A stretch of 64,000 bases of DNA from Posidonia oceanica (taxonomy: Eukaryota; Streptophyta; Magnoliopsida; Alismatales; Posidoniaceae): assembly GCA_037176725.1 (NCBI GenBank), contig JAZBRS010000049.1, positions 33,162,001-33,226,000 of the forward strand, read 5' to 3'. How positions within the stretch are numbered: the stretch's first letter is position 1; the number at the start of each line of letters is the position of its first letter. A program made the translations under genes and the position numbers. The notes beneath the pieces were generated by a model that had not been told where the DNA came from, made no database searches, and saw only the letters and a program-made list of their open reading frames with translations. Shown in pieces: positions 1 through 11,871 of the stretch.

Positions 1-556
1 AATCAAACATCTCAGCATTATGTTGTAGTCTCATGATAGTTTTAAGAAGTGGAGTTTGAATTGATACAAAATTTGTCCATTTTTGAGTTTTCCAAGAAGC
101 TAAATAGATGAGCCTTCAGGATACTAAGCTTCTAGAAATATTTGCTTCTATAAAGTGTTCTTCAATTCTTAAAGTGAATTTTTAAAGAGTCTACTTTCTT
201 GAAGTTTCTCAAATGGCAAAAACCCTTTATCCACTAACACTACGAAAATAGTTAAAAATCCAACAGCAATGCATGAGGGGAAGCCTTGCTTCAATAGCCC
301 TTTTGACATGGGGTACGGTGTAGTGTCTACCGAACATGATGCCAATCAAATCTCCCACTTGTAGAATCCACGTTTATTAGGCTTGCTTGCAAGAGAGCAG
401 CCATCCTAGAGAATCACTTATTGGCAAAGCCTGGGCCGAACACTTGGATCCTAGAGACTTTAACAGCTGTGCTTTCCGCCACAAATTTGTTCTGAGCTCC
501 TAAGTAGAGGGTATCATGTTCTTTCAAAGTACTTGACAAATGTTCGATAAAAATCT

Positions 557-1777
557 TGTTAAAAAATATCTATGATATATTTAATTTTGATGATAACAAA
601 TGGAATTAATGATATTACTTGAGAAAATACTATTCAGTTGATTTTAAGATAGGTGGATTATCTGAGGAAAGTCAACCCTTGAAGAATATCAAGTAAAACA
701 TGGAATGCAGAAGAGAATTCTACATCAGAGACTACATAAAGACAAGAAGAAAGATTAAGATAAAATGTATTCATGTTGTAATTATTTGAATGCATTTTTC
801 TTTATCATTGTACTCTAAGAAAGGATGTAAAAAATCTCCCAAAACATCCCAAAAACAATTAGGAAAACACCTATACCTAAATTTAAGGAATATACTTAGA
901 AAAACTTCAAAGTTTAGAAGTCAGGATAGAAACGGAAAATCGATTTTCACCGGTATCCCATTCTATGGGTTAAAGGGTTAACAGTAGAAATATCATTTAA
1001 ATATGACCGTTGAGCCAAATCGGAAAACCGATCTATATCGGAATACCGATATCTGGAATAGGGTCCAAAGCTCCGAAACCCACCGGAACACCAGTAGTAT
1101 AATCTACAGCTCAGATTATTATCGGAACACCGTTTCATAACGGAATACCGATTTAGTCGAACGTTGGAGATTTTTGGTTGACCGATTTATTTCGGAATAC
1201 CGTTTATACTAACCGTTTGTGAACGTTGAGCTAACCGTTAAACACAGCTTTGAGTCATGTTATATTTATAAATAAGACTCCCTAGGACCCACTAAGACAC
1301 ACCACTACTGACAAGATTGTGTACTACTCATTTGCTAAGCTACAAGCTCCAAACCAATGAGAATACTCCCAAACATCCAAAATGTGACACCATGAGCAAA
1401 TTCCATCGGGAGATCAAAAGAGATACTACTTGCAAGCGTGCTGTAAACAAGAAAGATACTTCTCTAACTGTGAGAAGAGCTCTACTAATTTTTGCAGAAG
1501 AGGTTTTTCTTTATAAAGTAAGTGTTGTTTATTTGATAAAGATTAAAGGAACTCCAGAGGAGATTTAGGAGTGGACTAGGTCGGGTTGGCTGAACCACTA
1601 TACATACTGTCTTATATCATTACTTCTCTTCCCCTTCTGTGATTATTGTAGTAATTATTCAAACTATGCAACTTAGATTTTTTATTTTAAATATTACTCA
1701 TTGAATTGATTAAAATTCTGGTTAAACTTTAAATACTCTATTCACCTCCCCTCTAGAGTAGCCTCTCGATCCTAACA
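557..1777 (+). mobile_element. Solo LTR of a Ty1/copia-like retrotransposon
   Basis: A 1221-bp unit begins TGTTAAAAAA and ends CCTAACA (TG...CA). It is flanked by identical 5-bp target duplications, aatct at 552-556 and at 1778-1782. No primer-binding site or polyprotein follows the right end, so this is a solo LTR left by LTR-LTR recombination. The early 'tttgatgat' stretch and the end 'cctctcgatcctaaca' resemble SIRE/Maximus-type copia LTRs; that family call is from memory of the type and is less certain than the solo-LTR call. A TATA-like tatttataaata lies at about 1263-1274, a plausible LTR promoter. The LTR interrupts the coding remnant described above. Confidence 0.82.
928..1212 (+). 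repeat. Dispersed CGGAATACCGAT-type short repeats inside the solo LTR
   Basis: At least eight variants of a 10-12 bp motif (cggaaaaccgat, cggaataccgat, cggaacaccgtt, cggaataccgtt) are scattered over about 280 bp upstream of the TATA-like box. Many are near-palindromic (atcgg...ccgat). The clustering is visible directly. A role as LTR enhancer elements is inference. Confidence 0.6.
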
Positions 1778-1960
1778 AATCTCATATAAGCCATCAATTG
1801 TAGCCACCATCATGCTCATGGCTTTTCTAATATGCCCAAACATTCCCTAAGGAGATAATATGATCTCAGCATTGTCTCATTCTGTTGCACGTCTCTTCAT
1901 TATTAGCTTTGTCTAACACATCGTTGGTTTAGCTATGTCCTATGTGTAAGCATTGAGCTT

Positions 1961-2863
1961 GCAAGTCATGTTATGTTGGCCCTTTTAGACAATCTAGTTT
2001 ACTTGAGCGACTTCTCAATAAAAGTCTTTACAAGCATAAGTGATAGGTTATGCAATCAAAAAAAAAAGTTCTTTCTTTTCAGTGTTATGATTGTAACTAG
2101 TCCATGTCTAGTACCAAGAGCATAACTAATTTGTTATGTGTGACAATCACTCCAATTAGGAAGCGCATATGCGAATCCAAATGGATGGAGAAGTTAAAAG
2201 GGAAATGTCTAGCAATCTATCTGGTTAAAGTGAAGGTTTGTAGAAAAATAAAGGAAGTTAACAAGTTTATTTCATTTTGTGACATTCTTAAGAAATTTGA
2301 AGAAGATTGCGGAGATTCTTAGAGTAATTTTATTCGTACAAATTCTCTCCAGTGGAGAGGTTTTAATAAGTAGAACCACATTTTTCCTTCTAAAAAACTA
2401 CGATGAAATACTCTTTAAAAATAATGTAAAAGAAAAAACGCAAAATCTAATGTTTGTAGAATTTTGTTCAGAATTTGGACAAGATCATTTATGTTTCTTA
2501 TATGTCCGCGAATGTTTTCTATGGATACATATATAGGTATAGAAAGAGCATTATTGTATTAAATTTTTACCTAATATAATGATGAGAAGTCTTTAAGCTT
2601 GCGCACAAAAGATTGTCCACTAAATATGTAAATAAGCAACAACAATCTCACTTGCTTTACCAGCAAATCATTTAGAGACTAATAAAATCACTCTCCAGAC
2701 ACAACATGCATGGCTGGCTGCACTTATTATACCAAAATGAAGCATCCACTCTCCTCCTAGGCCCAGCTAGCTAGGACTTGTACTTTGACACAACGTGCAC
2801 ACACTTAATTATTATACTGACATCATGCAGAATTATTCACTCTCCTAGCTAGCAATATGGTAC
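1961..2863. other. AT-rich stretch with no recognisable gene
   Basis: This stretch lies between the coding remnant and the 3' end of the downstream phosphatase pseudogene. It contains short open frames only, with no recognisable domain, and low-complexity A/T runs (for example at about 2056-2068). I see nothing that can be supported as a gene. The part near 2570-2863 may include the old 3' UTR of the pseudogene. Confidence 0.4.
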
Positions 2864-4992
2864 TCAAGAGGCCAATGTACTTGGCCAGCAGCTATCTTTG
2901 GCGCACTGAAGAACATCCATGTATTCCCTAGTGATAGTAGAGGAATCATACACCTTCCCATCACTGCTCCTTATGTACTCAAAGAGGAGAGAGCTGTGGT
3001 TGAAGGCAGTGAGCTTCACAAATCCAAAATCAAGGTCCTGGAATATACTCCATATGGGCTTCAGGTCAGAGAAATCTGAGAGATGACTCCCACCACCTCC
3101 GGTAACCACACTGATGTTCCCATTCACCAATCCAGAATAGTGCGTTTTCTCCGAGTTAGTGCATATGTTCTACATCAAGACAAATTAAGTACATGAACGA
3201 CATGAAAGAAGTGCATGCATGCATGCATGAAATTAACAAAAAGATGATCTCGTTAATTAATTTGTTACCTCATAGATGGGACAGCTTCTTTCGTAGTTGT
3301 GAACATGACCGTAGAAAGCTATGTCGACCCTGTATTTTTGCCAGAGACTTTGGAGGCTCTCTCTTCCCATGGGCTCCTCGAAGGAGCCTTGATTAGCATA
3401 CCATGCGTTAGAGGAGTAGCCGAGGACGCGGTGAGCTGTGAAGATTAGCCATGGTGTCTTGTGTCTGTTGGTTGTAGAGAAGCATTTCTTTATGAACTCG
3501 TATTGCTCCGTTCCTTCCCTCCAGTCGTGCTCCGAGTCTGCCACGCAGAACCTGAACATGCCGTATTCTGCCATGTACCTGCCATTAGCCAACATGCATG
3601 GCAGTAATAATTATCAATACGAGACTAATTATATACGTTGATCGAATTTGTGGAAATTAATTAAACACCATTAATGATAATATCTTTAACTACCAGAAGT
3701 TTGCCCTGTTCTCAGCGGGACAGTAGAAGGTGGTTTCAGCAGGAACTCCACATTCTCCCCCGGAATCTTCATTATTATAGAATGCTCCAGAGTTGGGCCA
3801 ATCCCTCTCTCATGGTTACCACTGGCGAGACAAAACAGAACACACAGAATGCTTAAAAGTGATGATGATCTCTAGAAAAGAAAATGTCTTTAACAAGTAA
3901 TCGAGAAGGATGTTCACATTGGATGGAGAGACCGACCTGGCAACCATGTACGGCACAGCCGAGGCAATGGGTTCGACCATTTCAGTGAACTGATCCCATT
4001 GTGAAAGGAACCCATTTGAATAGGGCAAGTCTCCAATATGCAAAACTATGTCAAAGTTGTCCAAGTCCTTCGTTAGTGTGTCTGTGGTGTTGAGTGCACC
4101 CGGCTGATAGTTTTGATACTCATTGGACCCATCACGCTCAGCCAGAGAAATATACATTCGGATCAATATTAATCAGTATCATGCTAATTAGTTTAAAAAG
4201 GAAATATATATTGAAGACTGTAATTTGTTTCAACCTTTCCAATATCACCAACTACTATGACACGTTGGAGTGAGTTTTGGCCAGGGTATGGAGGAGCTTT
4301 GAATGAGTAGCATTTGCTCCAAACAGTGGAGCCATTGGGAAGCTGATGCCCGATTTTGTAGGTGTACCTGTGTTGTGTGTATCATCATCGTATAGATTAG
4401 AAGTTCAGAATTTAAATTACATCCAAAGATAAATCATATGCATCCTACATATGTAGTAGGTAATTAGATTAGTTCTTACGGTTGGTTGGGCCAAAGATTC
4501 TTCAAGAAGCTTGTGTGCATAAAGCCCGGTTCACGCCAGCCCACTGTTTTCGCTGGTGGGCCTGCAAATGAATTCCATGGTTACAAAATTTAATACTTCA
4601 GGAATTTAGAATACAGTATTAAATTCCATGCCATAATTTTTGTAATGATGAGAAGTGATTGTATAAAGTGAAATATGATTGTGTCTTAATGCATGCAAGT
4701 TTTATTTTCAATTGGATAATATAGTTACTATTAATACCATAGCTATTAAATTTTTCTTCTTTTTAAACTGGATCAAATAGTTAGTATTTTATAATTTGCT
4801 GACGTGAGACTAAACCTCTAACATGTACTACTTAAACAAGTGAAATTATATGTCTAGCTAATTGAGCTGTTATGTCCTCAATTGAGATTATTGAAGTTTG
4901 GTCTTCCAAGTTCCAACAAAATATATGTTTGGAAAAGGAAAAATTACCTTAAAATCTGAGTAAATACCATTTTGACGTCTAAAGTTTCAAAA

Positions 4993-4994
<2 letters not shown>

Positions 4995-5027
<33 letters not shown>
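4995..5027. repeat. (ATA)11 microsatellite
   Basis: About 33 bp of perfect trinucleotide repeat in the intron between exons 6 and 7 of phosphatase copy A. Confidence 0.9.
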
Positions 5028-5028
<1 letters not shown>

Positions 5029-6863
5029 CTCAAGTTTATATAATCATCAAATACTTAAATCTTATTAAATTTTACACCGTTATATCTTTACTTATTTATT
5101 TGAAAAAAATTACTTAAGGGCACCTCAAGATTTGAGAGAGATATCACTTTGGTGTCTCACATCCGTTGTTGGTATTATTATTATTATCATTATTATTCAA
5201 CTAAGGTACGTAGAAGATAAGAGACGACTCATTTTGTGGTTATGTGTATCACTTACCACACATATCAGCCGTGTGATATGTCAATGTCCCCGCAGGAGTA
5301 CGCGTTCTTTCGTGGTCCTTCCCAAGTCCCCACTCCACAAATGGAATGGCCTCATCTATGTCATAATCACTTGTCCATGTTACCGTCATCTAAACAAAAA
5401 CAATAATAAAAAATCATAAAAGACCTTATGAGTTCTCAAAACCTCGTCTTATATATTATCCTTCGTCCGGTCGAAATAAAGCATGAAAACACGCAAGCAC
5501 TTGATATAATATGTATAAATTAATTAATCTGGTCCCATTCCTTCCCCAGGGCAAGACGTGGATAGAGAGGAGCCTTTGGGTTGGCAAACGCAAACACCTC
5601 CGAAACAGCCACAAGTTGAGGCTTCAATGCACAGCATGAGACTTCAATGCACAGCACAACATCAACTTGATATTAGATCTCAATTCTATATATTATTATG
5701 GTACAATTGCATCATTGATTAATTGAATGAATTGATTGATATATCCTGAAAAAGACAGTTGTAGCTTACATTACTGAGTCCACCAGTGAACAGTGCAAAC
5801 ACGAAGTCGTATCTCTGATTGATCACCCGGAACCTGTTGAATCCTTTCCCACTGTTTGATGAGTGGTTTGCGAACTGATACTGCATTATTGTGTGTCGGT
5901 TGAACAAGATTAACGGATCAGAATCTCATGTTTGAATTTGTGTTTTTATCTTATCTTAACTAAACAATTTTTTTTACTACTAGTTTTCTTGATGCATTTA
6001 AATGAGACTAGCTATCTTCCACATGCAGAAGCGTACATATAGAATCATTTCATAATTTCATGTGGCCCCCTTTTTTCTCTCCTCGAGTCTCAACTCTGAA
6101 GATATATATTGCCTTTCGCATTTGTTGTGTACTTTTTAACGGGTGATACAAAGTCATGGTTCTGATCGATGATGTGGACATCTAATCTAGCTAACTGAAA
6201 TAAGTTGACGACAATGAAGTGACCGGCCCCTTATATGTTAGGCAGAATCTATTGTTAATTAACACGTCGTTTCTTCCTTGAATATATATAGGACTCATTC
6301 ATTCCCCTTTATAACCATTACTCCCCTATTAATTAGGGATTATTAGGGGGCACGTAGGGAGTATTTTTCTCTTGTTTGGGTCTTCTGGAGAACGTCAACC
6401 AAGAAATTCATTACAAATATACAACCACATGCAGGATGTGTGAGTGACAAAAAATCGATTTTGAGGAGGATGCATATCCAAAGAAGACAGAATATAAATA
6501 TCATGATACAATGATATGGATACTGTTAGGCATAAGATACCTTTATCGGTGCAGTTTCAAGCAGTGGAGTTAGGTACGAGGGATTGCCCATGGAAGGTAC
6601 GTAAGTGGATGCACTGCGGTAATTTTGAGGATTTAGAAGCCAGTTTCGGTATTCATGTTAAATTAGAAAAGATTATGTGGACATGCAGTCTTGATATTGA
6701 GATGTAAATGGCAGTTTCAAGTTCATGGTCAAAAGTAATTAATAAGCGAAGAAATCGATTATAATACTTGAATTTTGCAGGTGAAAAAGAGAGCGATCCA
6801 ATCATCATCTGGTGATGGGTTTGGTTTTTCAAAGTCCACTGTCATCCACTGTAAGCTTTCACC

Positions 6864-8272
6864 CTGCGAAAACAATACATCATTTAGGTCAATCGATTCA
6901 CGTTTAATACGTTGGTTATTATAGTTTTAATCCATAACTCGGTTCTCCTCCTCTGATTATTAGGGGATTATTTTCTCTTGTCGCCCATGTGTAACTTGCT
7001 ACTTAATTGCCCGCTTTCATATTCTCCACCTATCCTTTTGGTAAAATTATATGATATCTATGGTATTATCTTATAAAGTTATAACTACTTATTGATGGTT
7101 ATAATTATTTATTTGCAGCTACAAATTCCACCATCCATATATTTAAATGAATGGTCAAGATTAATTTTTTTTGTGTTTTTAGTATCCATGAAATTTTTAG
7201 TATCTATGTGGACACCATAGACACATCCTTTTAAATTGGCATTTTGCACAAGACTATGAACTTATGTGTGCATTTGTAAACTAAGTTACCCCTTGACCAA
7301 GGATAAGTGTCGATGCAGTCTCTGCCAAGGAGACCCTTCTCTTCTCTTGCTGCTGTGGATAAACCAAAAGAAGAAACGATTAAAGATTAATGGGAATAGA
7401 AAAGAAAACTTTGACATAAATGGTCTGATAAAAAAAGCAATAGAGAAGAGATCGGTTGTGCTTGTACGTTGTAGAGTTTTTTTTTAAAAAAAATGAGTTG
7501 TACATTGTAGAGTTGAAAGTCTGCTTAATTTAAATACAGTCAAATATTTTTTTTGTACAGTCGAAAGTCATAAGCAGAGAGGTATTATTACAACTTTTAA
7601 AAACTAAAAGCCTAATTAATAATTTGGAAATTAAACAACAGGACACCCAATAAAATAAGTTCACAGCGTGAGAAGCAGAAGAGAGAACATAAAAAATAAA
7701 AGGGGAAATACAAGTTTGGGTGGAGCCCAAGGTGAGGAAGTAAGAACGGTAACGTGGAGAAAACTGATTTGTATAGGCCCATAAAACCAAATGGTAGTAC
7801 AAAAAAATGTTAAAAACATAAAATAAGAGTGCATAAACCCCATGATATGTACTTATTTTATTGTCATGCCCGACAATTTTTTCCAATACCAGTGAACCGG
7901 CATGTGTGTGTGTTGCATGTTGAGTTATTTAATTAAAAATACTATTTTGATAATGAATTATATATATTTTTTGATGGTAGAGAATATAATAATTAAATAT
8001 ATGAAAAATTATGCATTTTATATATTGTAACTACTAAATTTAAATACATGTAACATCAAGTTTACAAGTAATACAACTTCTAGGAAAAACAGAAGTCTAG
8101 TTAAATAAGTTTCATAATGATAATTAATTAAATAATTTTTAAAATTTATTACTAAATGAGCTTTTATGCTTTTTTTTAAAAAAACCAATCATTTGTAAAC
8201 AAAACAGAAAGATTAGAAACGAAACATAGAAGAGGGGCAAAGAAGAAGAAGAAGAAGAAGAAGCCATCTCAC
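6864..8272 (-). other. Intron 1 of phosphatase pseudogene A
   Basis: 1.4-kb AT-rich intron with a good donor (CCAAG|GTGAGA) and acceptor (TTCGCAG). It holds no recognisable gene. Short open frames at 7530-7886 on the minus strand are hydrophobic low-complexity translations without a known domain. Confidence 0.55.
8241..8263. repeat. (GAA)n microsatellite at an intron start
   Basis: About 23 bp of GAA repeat, just inside intron 1 of copy A, 10 bases from the exon 1 donor. Confidence 0.85.
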
Positions 8273-8521
8273 CTTGGAATAAGGAATATCAGGAATGACC
8301 TTAACATAGACATGTTCGAGGAGTTGGACGAAGGCATTGTGCATGGATATCTTAGAGAGTGGTTGCACTCCCATAAAAGCATGGGGATCCAAACCCACAT
8401 TGCTACTGCTCGACCTAATTAAGGTGGATACCAAGATCAGAAGGACCAAAGAAAGCACAAGTGACTTTGATCCCACGATTGTAGTTCTCGTTCCCACAGT
8501 TCTAAGGTTAGCTTGTGACAT

Positions 8522-10340
8522 TTATAGATAATAAAAATTATATTATAATCACTTAATTATTAGTGCACACACGGAGAAGCATGTGCACTCCTCCAAGTCG
8601 TACATATGAGAGCTAATTTTTTATGTCCGAAGATCTAAAAGGTGAGAATATCGGTGCCAATTAGCAGTCAGCACATGCTTCACGTTGGGAAATTTTAAGG
8701 ATTTATCATTTGAACTCTACCAAACTTTTGTAATAATTATATTGTCATACATAAGTTATAACACAAGGGTACAAGGTGACTTGATTAGTTTATCTACGTT
8801 TGTAAGTCTTTGGTAACAAAACTTGGTTAATTTGTACCAACTCCCTATCAAAATATTATCAAAGTTATTTATATGAAACTGGCCTTTTTGCTTAGATACC
8901 CTCAAATTCTGACAACACTTGAATGTTATTAATATATTTGGTTAAATTACACTTTATCCTCCTCAAGTGTGTCAAAAATTCTCTTTACTACTGATCTCGC
9001 CCTTGACCTGTGCAGTGTTGCTCGTCAGTTATGGGTTAGTAGTTGGTTTGAGTTGGTTCACAAGGTTTACGAATGGAAGAAGAGTCAAAGGACCTCTACC
9101 AAGTGTGGACCAACCAAAGACATTTCGATGCTTAAGTCAGTGAGGCGAAATCAGGTTTGTTAGGGTGGAAATGAGTGCTAACATCGTGAAGAAAGATCTC
9201 AGATCCCCTTCATGCATTTAATATGGTGTATTTATACTTGAGGGTGATAGCTAAAGACCACTATGGAGCTTGTCCACTGGCAATGATGATCTGGACGAGT
9301 GTCGAAGTCCTGACAGAAGAGCGATGCGTAGTAAGGTGTGTTGTCAGGAACACAGGGTATGGCGAGACGTGTAGAAGACCATCTTAGTAGGCTTGCGAGA
9401 TGCAATGATGACTACTGGCTGTCGTTGGAGACAAGTGTTGAGCTGGGAAGATGTCCGCACCCTAGTCTTCCGCTTGACGCGTTGTTAGGACATGCGAAGC
9501 ATGGTGCTTGAAGACTTTGAAGTGTCAGTGGGGGTCGTGCACCATTACCTGGGAGGTTACCTAGGCTTGGCACTCATTCAGCCCAAGTATTGGAGTGCTT
9601 GTGTTGTTCGCCACAAAGGCCGTGGCATGACCTACCTAGTTGATCATCTGGGCGTCTTTAAGCCGATCGCTTGAGGCGTAGTGCCTGTTCGGACTTGATT
9701 CTCTCCTACTTGATCTTCAAGCCAAGCACCCAAGGCGCAGTGCCTGTTCGAACTTGGTTCTCTTCTGCTCGATCTTCAAATCAATTGCTTGGGACGATCC
9801 GACCTCAATCCAAGTTGAGCGACCAATCCCACATCAACTACCTCAAAGTTTAAAATGAATCGAACATCTCTATTACAATCTATGACATTTCTTTAGCTCA
9901 TCTTTACAATCTGTTTAACTTCAAGGCTGGTCGTGGTCTCATGACCAGATATCCTTTCATTATCAATATTATATCTACCTTAATCTCAAAAAATTGAGTA
10001 CTTTGTTTTTCTTTCTTAATTAGTTCAAGAATGCCTATCTTCCTGTATTTTTTTTGGATGTTTCACAATATCTATGTTAAACTTGATCATAATGAACTGA
10101 ATTTCTCTCCTATTCACAAAACTCTCCCAATATCATAATAAATCAAATTATTTGCTTGCATAGCTTCATGCCTTTTGGCTAATATTATGAAACAAACAAT
10201 AAATTACACCACCATTAACTATCGTTAAAGGGGTGCAAAATGACCTAAATTTCTCTCACAGGATTGCTTTAATAGACCTCAACGCACTACCACTTCAACT
10301 TTCATTTCTCCTTGCTCTCCTCCCTCTTCCTTCCTCTAGT
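8522..10340. other. Intergenic region between the tandem phosphatases, left part
   Basis: This is upstream of copy A. It has no supported gene and no clear promoter: a TCTATAAATG stretch overlaps the ATG of copy A and is too close to serve as its TATA box. The part near 9150-9850 has moderately higher GC and looks like decayed repeat sequence, but I cannot place it in a family. Confidence 0.4.
9661..9780. repeat. Imperfect two-unit tandem repeat, about 59 bp each
   Basis: The block 'gtgcctgttc...acttg.ttctct.ct.ctcgatcttcaa' occurs twice, with gtgcctgttc at 9681 and again at 9740. Confidence 0.7.
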
Positions 10341-10349
10341 TATTGTTGT

Positions 10350-10610
10350 GGATGGTGGCAAAAATGACAGAATAGTGACATGAAAGGTAGTAGTGAGGTG
10401 GTGGTGGTGTTGGTGACAAAGACTGTATATGGTGATGATACAAAGATGGTGATGAGGTAGTTGTGGTGATGATGGTATCAACGACGATGATATGGTGGTG
10501 GCAATTGTGACACTGTGGTGGAGGCGACAAAGATGGTGATGGTGGTGGTGGTATTGTGGTGGCGATAGTGTTGTGGTGACACGACAATGTCAGTGATGGT
10601 ATTTTATTGG
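10350..10610. repeat. GTG/GAT trinucleotide-rich low-complexity tract
   Basis: About 260 bp of tggtggtg/gatgatgg repeats. The open frames here on either strand (His/Pro/Thr- or Val/Val/Asp-rich) are repeat artefacts. Confidence 0.8.
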
Positions 10611-11871
10611 CAGTACAGTGCCGGTAGTGATATTGTAAATGTGATGGTGTGGTGGTGGTAATAATGGCAATGTGGCATGGTGAAGTATATGTTGTAATTT
10701 CTAACAGTGTGGTTAAACCATTGGATGTTAGTTGTTATTGACATAAGGAAATTATATGTAATTGTAGAGGTATTTAAGACAAATACAATATCAAAGGAGG
10801 GTATCACAGAAATACAAAAATAAGAGGAATATTTAGGTGAATTAGGTAAAAGTTTTCGATTGATTTTAGTTCCATCTTGAAAAGTGTTCACATCTACGAA
10901 TGTGACACCTGCCAACGTCATAAGTATGACACACAAGTGTTGAGTAGCCTCCACCAACCCCTATCGAGGTCTAGACAGACATATCAATGGACTTCATCGA
11001 TGAGCTACCGCCATCTCAATATATCCAAGACTGTGATTATGGTGGTGGTGGACCAGTTGTCGAAGTATGTGCACTTCACTCCTCTTAACCACCCTTACAT
11101 TGCCACCACTGTAGCCCAGGCCTTTGTCCAGAGTGTAGTGAAACTCCATGGAGTGCCGGAGACCATCGTCAACAATTACGATGTCGTATTCACGAGCCAA
11201 TTCTGAAAGGAGCTCTTCAAGCTCCAAGGTACATTGCTAGCCATGAGCACCACCTATCACTCGAAGACAGACAGGCAAATAGAGGTTGTCAACTGAGGGC
11301 TCGAAACATACTTGAGCTGCTTTTGTTTGATCAAGCCCTATGAGTGGATAAAGTGGTTACCATAGGCAGAATGGAGCTACAACACCTCCTATCATTCCTC
11401 CGTCAAGCTCACACCATTCGATACGGTGTATGGGAGACCTCCTCTGACTCTCCTTTCATATGTACTCGGCACCACCAAGCCCCACGCCATCAACTAGCAC
11501 CTCCAGGAATGTGAAGTGCTGCAACTCCTCAAGCAATACCTGGAGTAGGCCCAGTAGAGAATGAAGAAGCTTGCGGATAAACACCGCACGAAGAGGACGT
11601 TCAATGTCGAGGAGTGGGTATACTTGCGCCTACAACCCTACCATCAAACCTCACTGGCTTGCCGGACAATCCAAAAGTTGAGTGCCTAGTTCTATGGACC
11701 CTTCCAAATCAAGTCCCGCATTGAGGTGGTGGCTTATGAACTCGACCTTCCTCCTAACGCCAAGCTCTACCCCGTTTTCCATGTGTCCCTCCTCAAGAGA
11801 CACATTGGCTCATAAGAAGATGTCGTTAACCCTCTACCTGGCGACATGTTCAAAGAAATGCCTCCAAAGAC

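Larger units (their letters stand above)
240..1960 (-). pseudogene. Unrecognised coding remnant split by a solo LTR
   Basis: Read on the minus strand, about 60 bases to the right of the LTR (about 1960-1778) and about 310 bases to its left (551-240) join into one reading frame when the LTR and one copy of its 5-bp target duplication are removed. The frame crosses the junction as ...ATIDGLYEIFIEHLSSTLKE and runs on through ...LYLGAQNKFVAESTAVKV. It is not open throughout: stops occur in the left part (after FANK and twice more), and the right part also decays. I do not recognise the family and assign no function. It could be a decayed host gene or a fragment of an older mobile element. Continuity across the insertion point is the main evidence that it was once coding. 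Confidence 0.4.
2864..8521 (-). pseudogene. Purple acid phosphatase-like gene copy A, broken (12 exons)
   Basis: Metallophosphoesterase of the PAP1/24/27 group, homologous exon by exon to the intact copy at 15603-25263. Exons on the minus strand: 8521-8273, 6863-6768, 6613-6541, 5880-5770, 5621-5529, 5389-5257, 4562-4480 (approximate), 4367-4235, 4142-3937, 3821-3694, 3578-3269, 3169-2864. An N-terminal hydrophobic segment (LVLSLVLLILVSTL) looks like a signal peptide or anchor. Metal-ligand motifs GDIG, GDLPY, GNHE, TAHR and GHVH can be read. Four lesions are visible: exon 2 is 96 bp instead of 95, with an extra T just before the SPAKF codons; the exon 5 donor reads CAG|AT instead of GT; the exon 9 acceptor reads TG instead of AG; exon 10 is 128 bp instead of 126, with two extra bases after GNHE. 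Either frameshift alone destroys the protein. Sequencing errors in homopolymers could explain the indels, but hardly the two splice-site substitutions as well. Confidence 0.85.

Noticed and set aside
7530..7886. Hydrophobic minus-strand frame of 118 codons in intron 1 of copy A
   Set aside because: AT-rich, Phe/Leu/Tyr-biased translation without a known domain, wholly within an intron.
10336..10590. His/Pro/Ser-rich minus-strand frame
   Set aside because: Product of GTG/GAT trinucleotide repeats.
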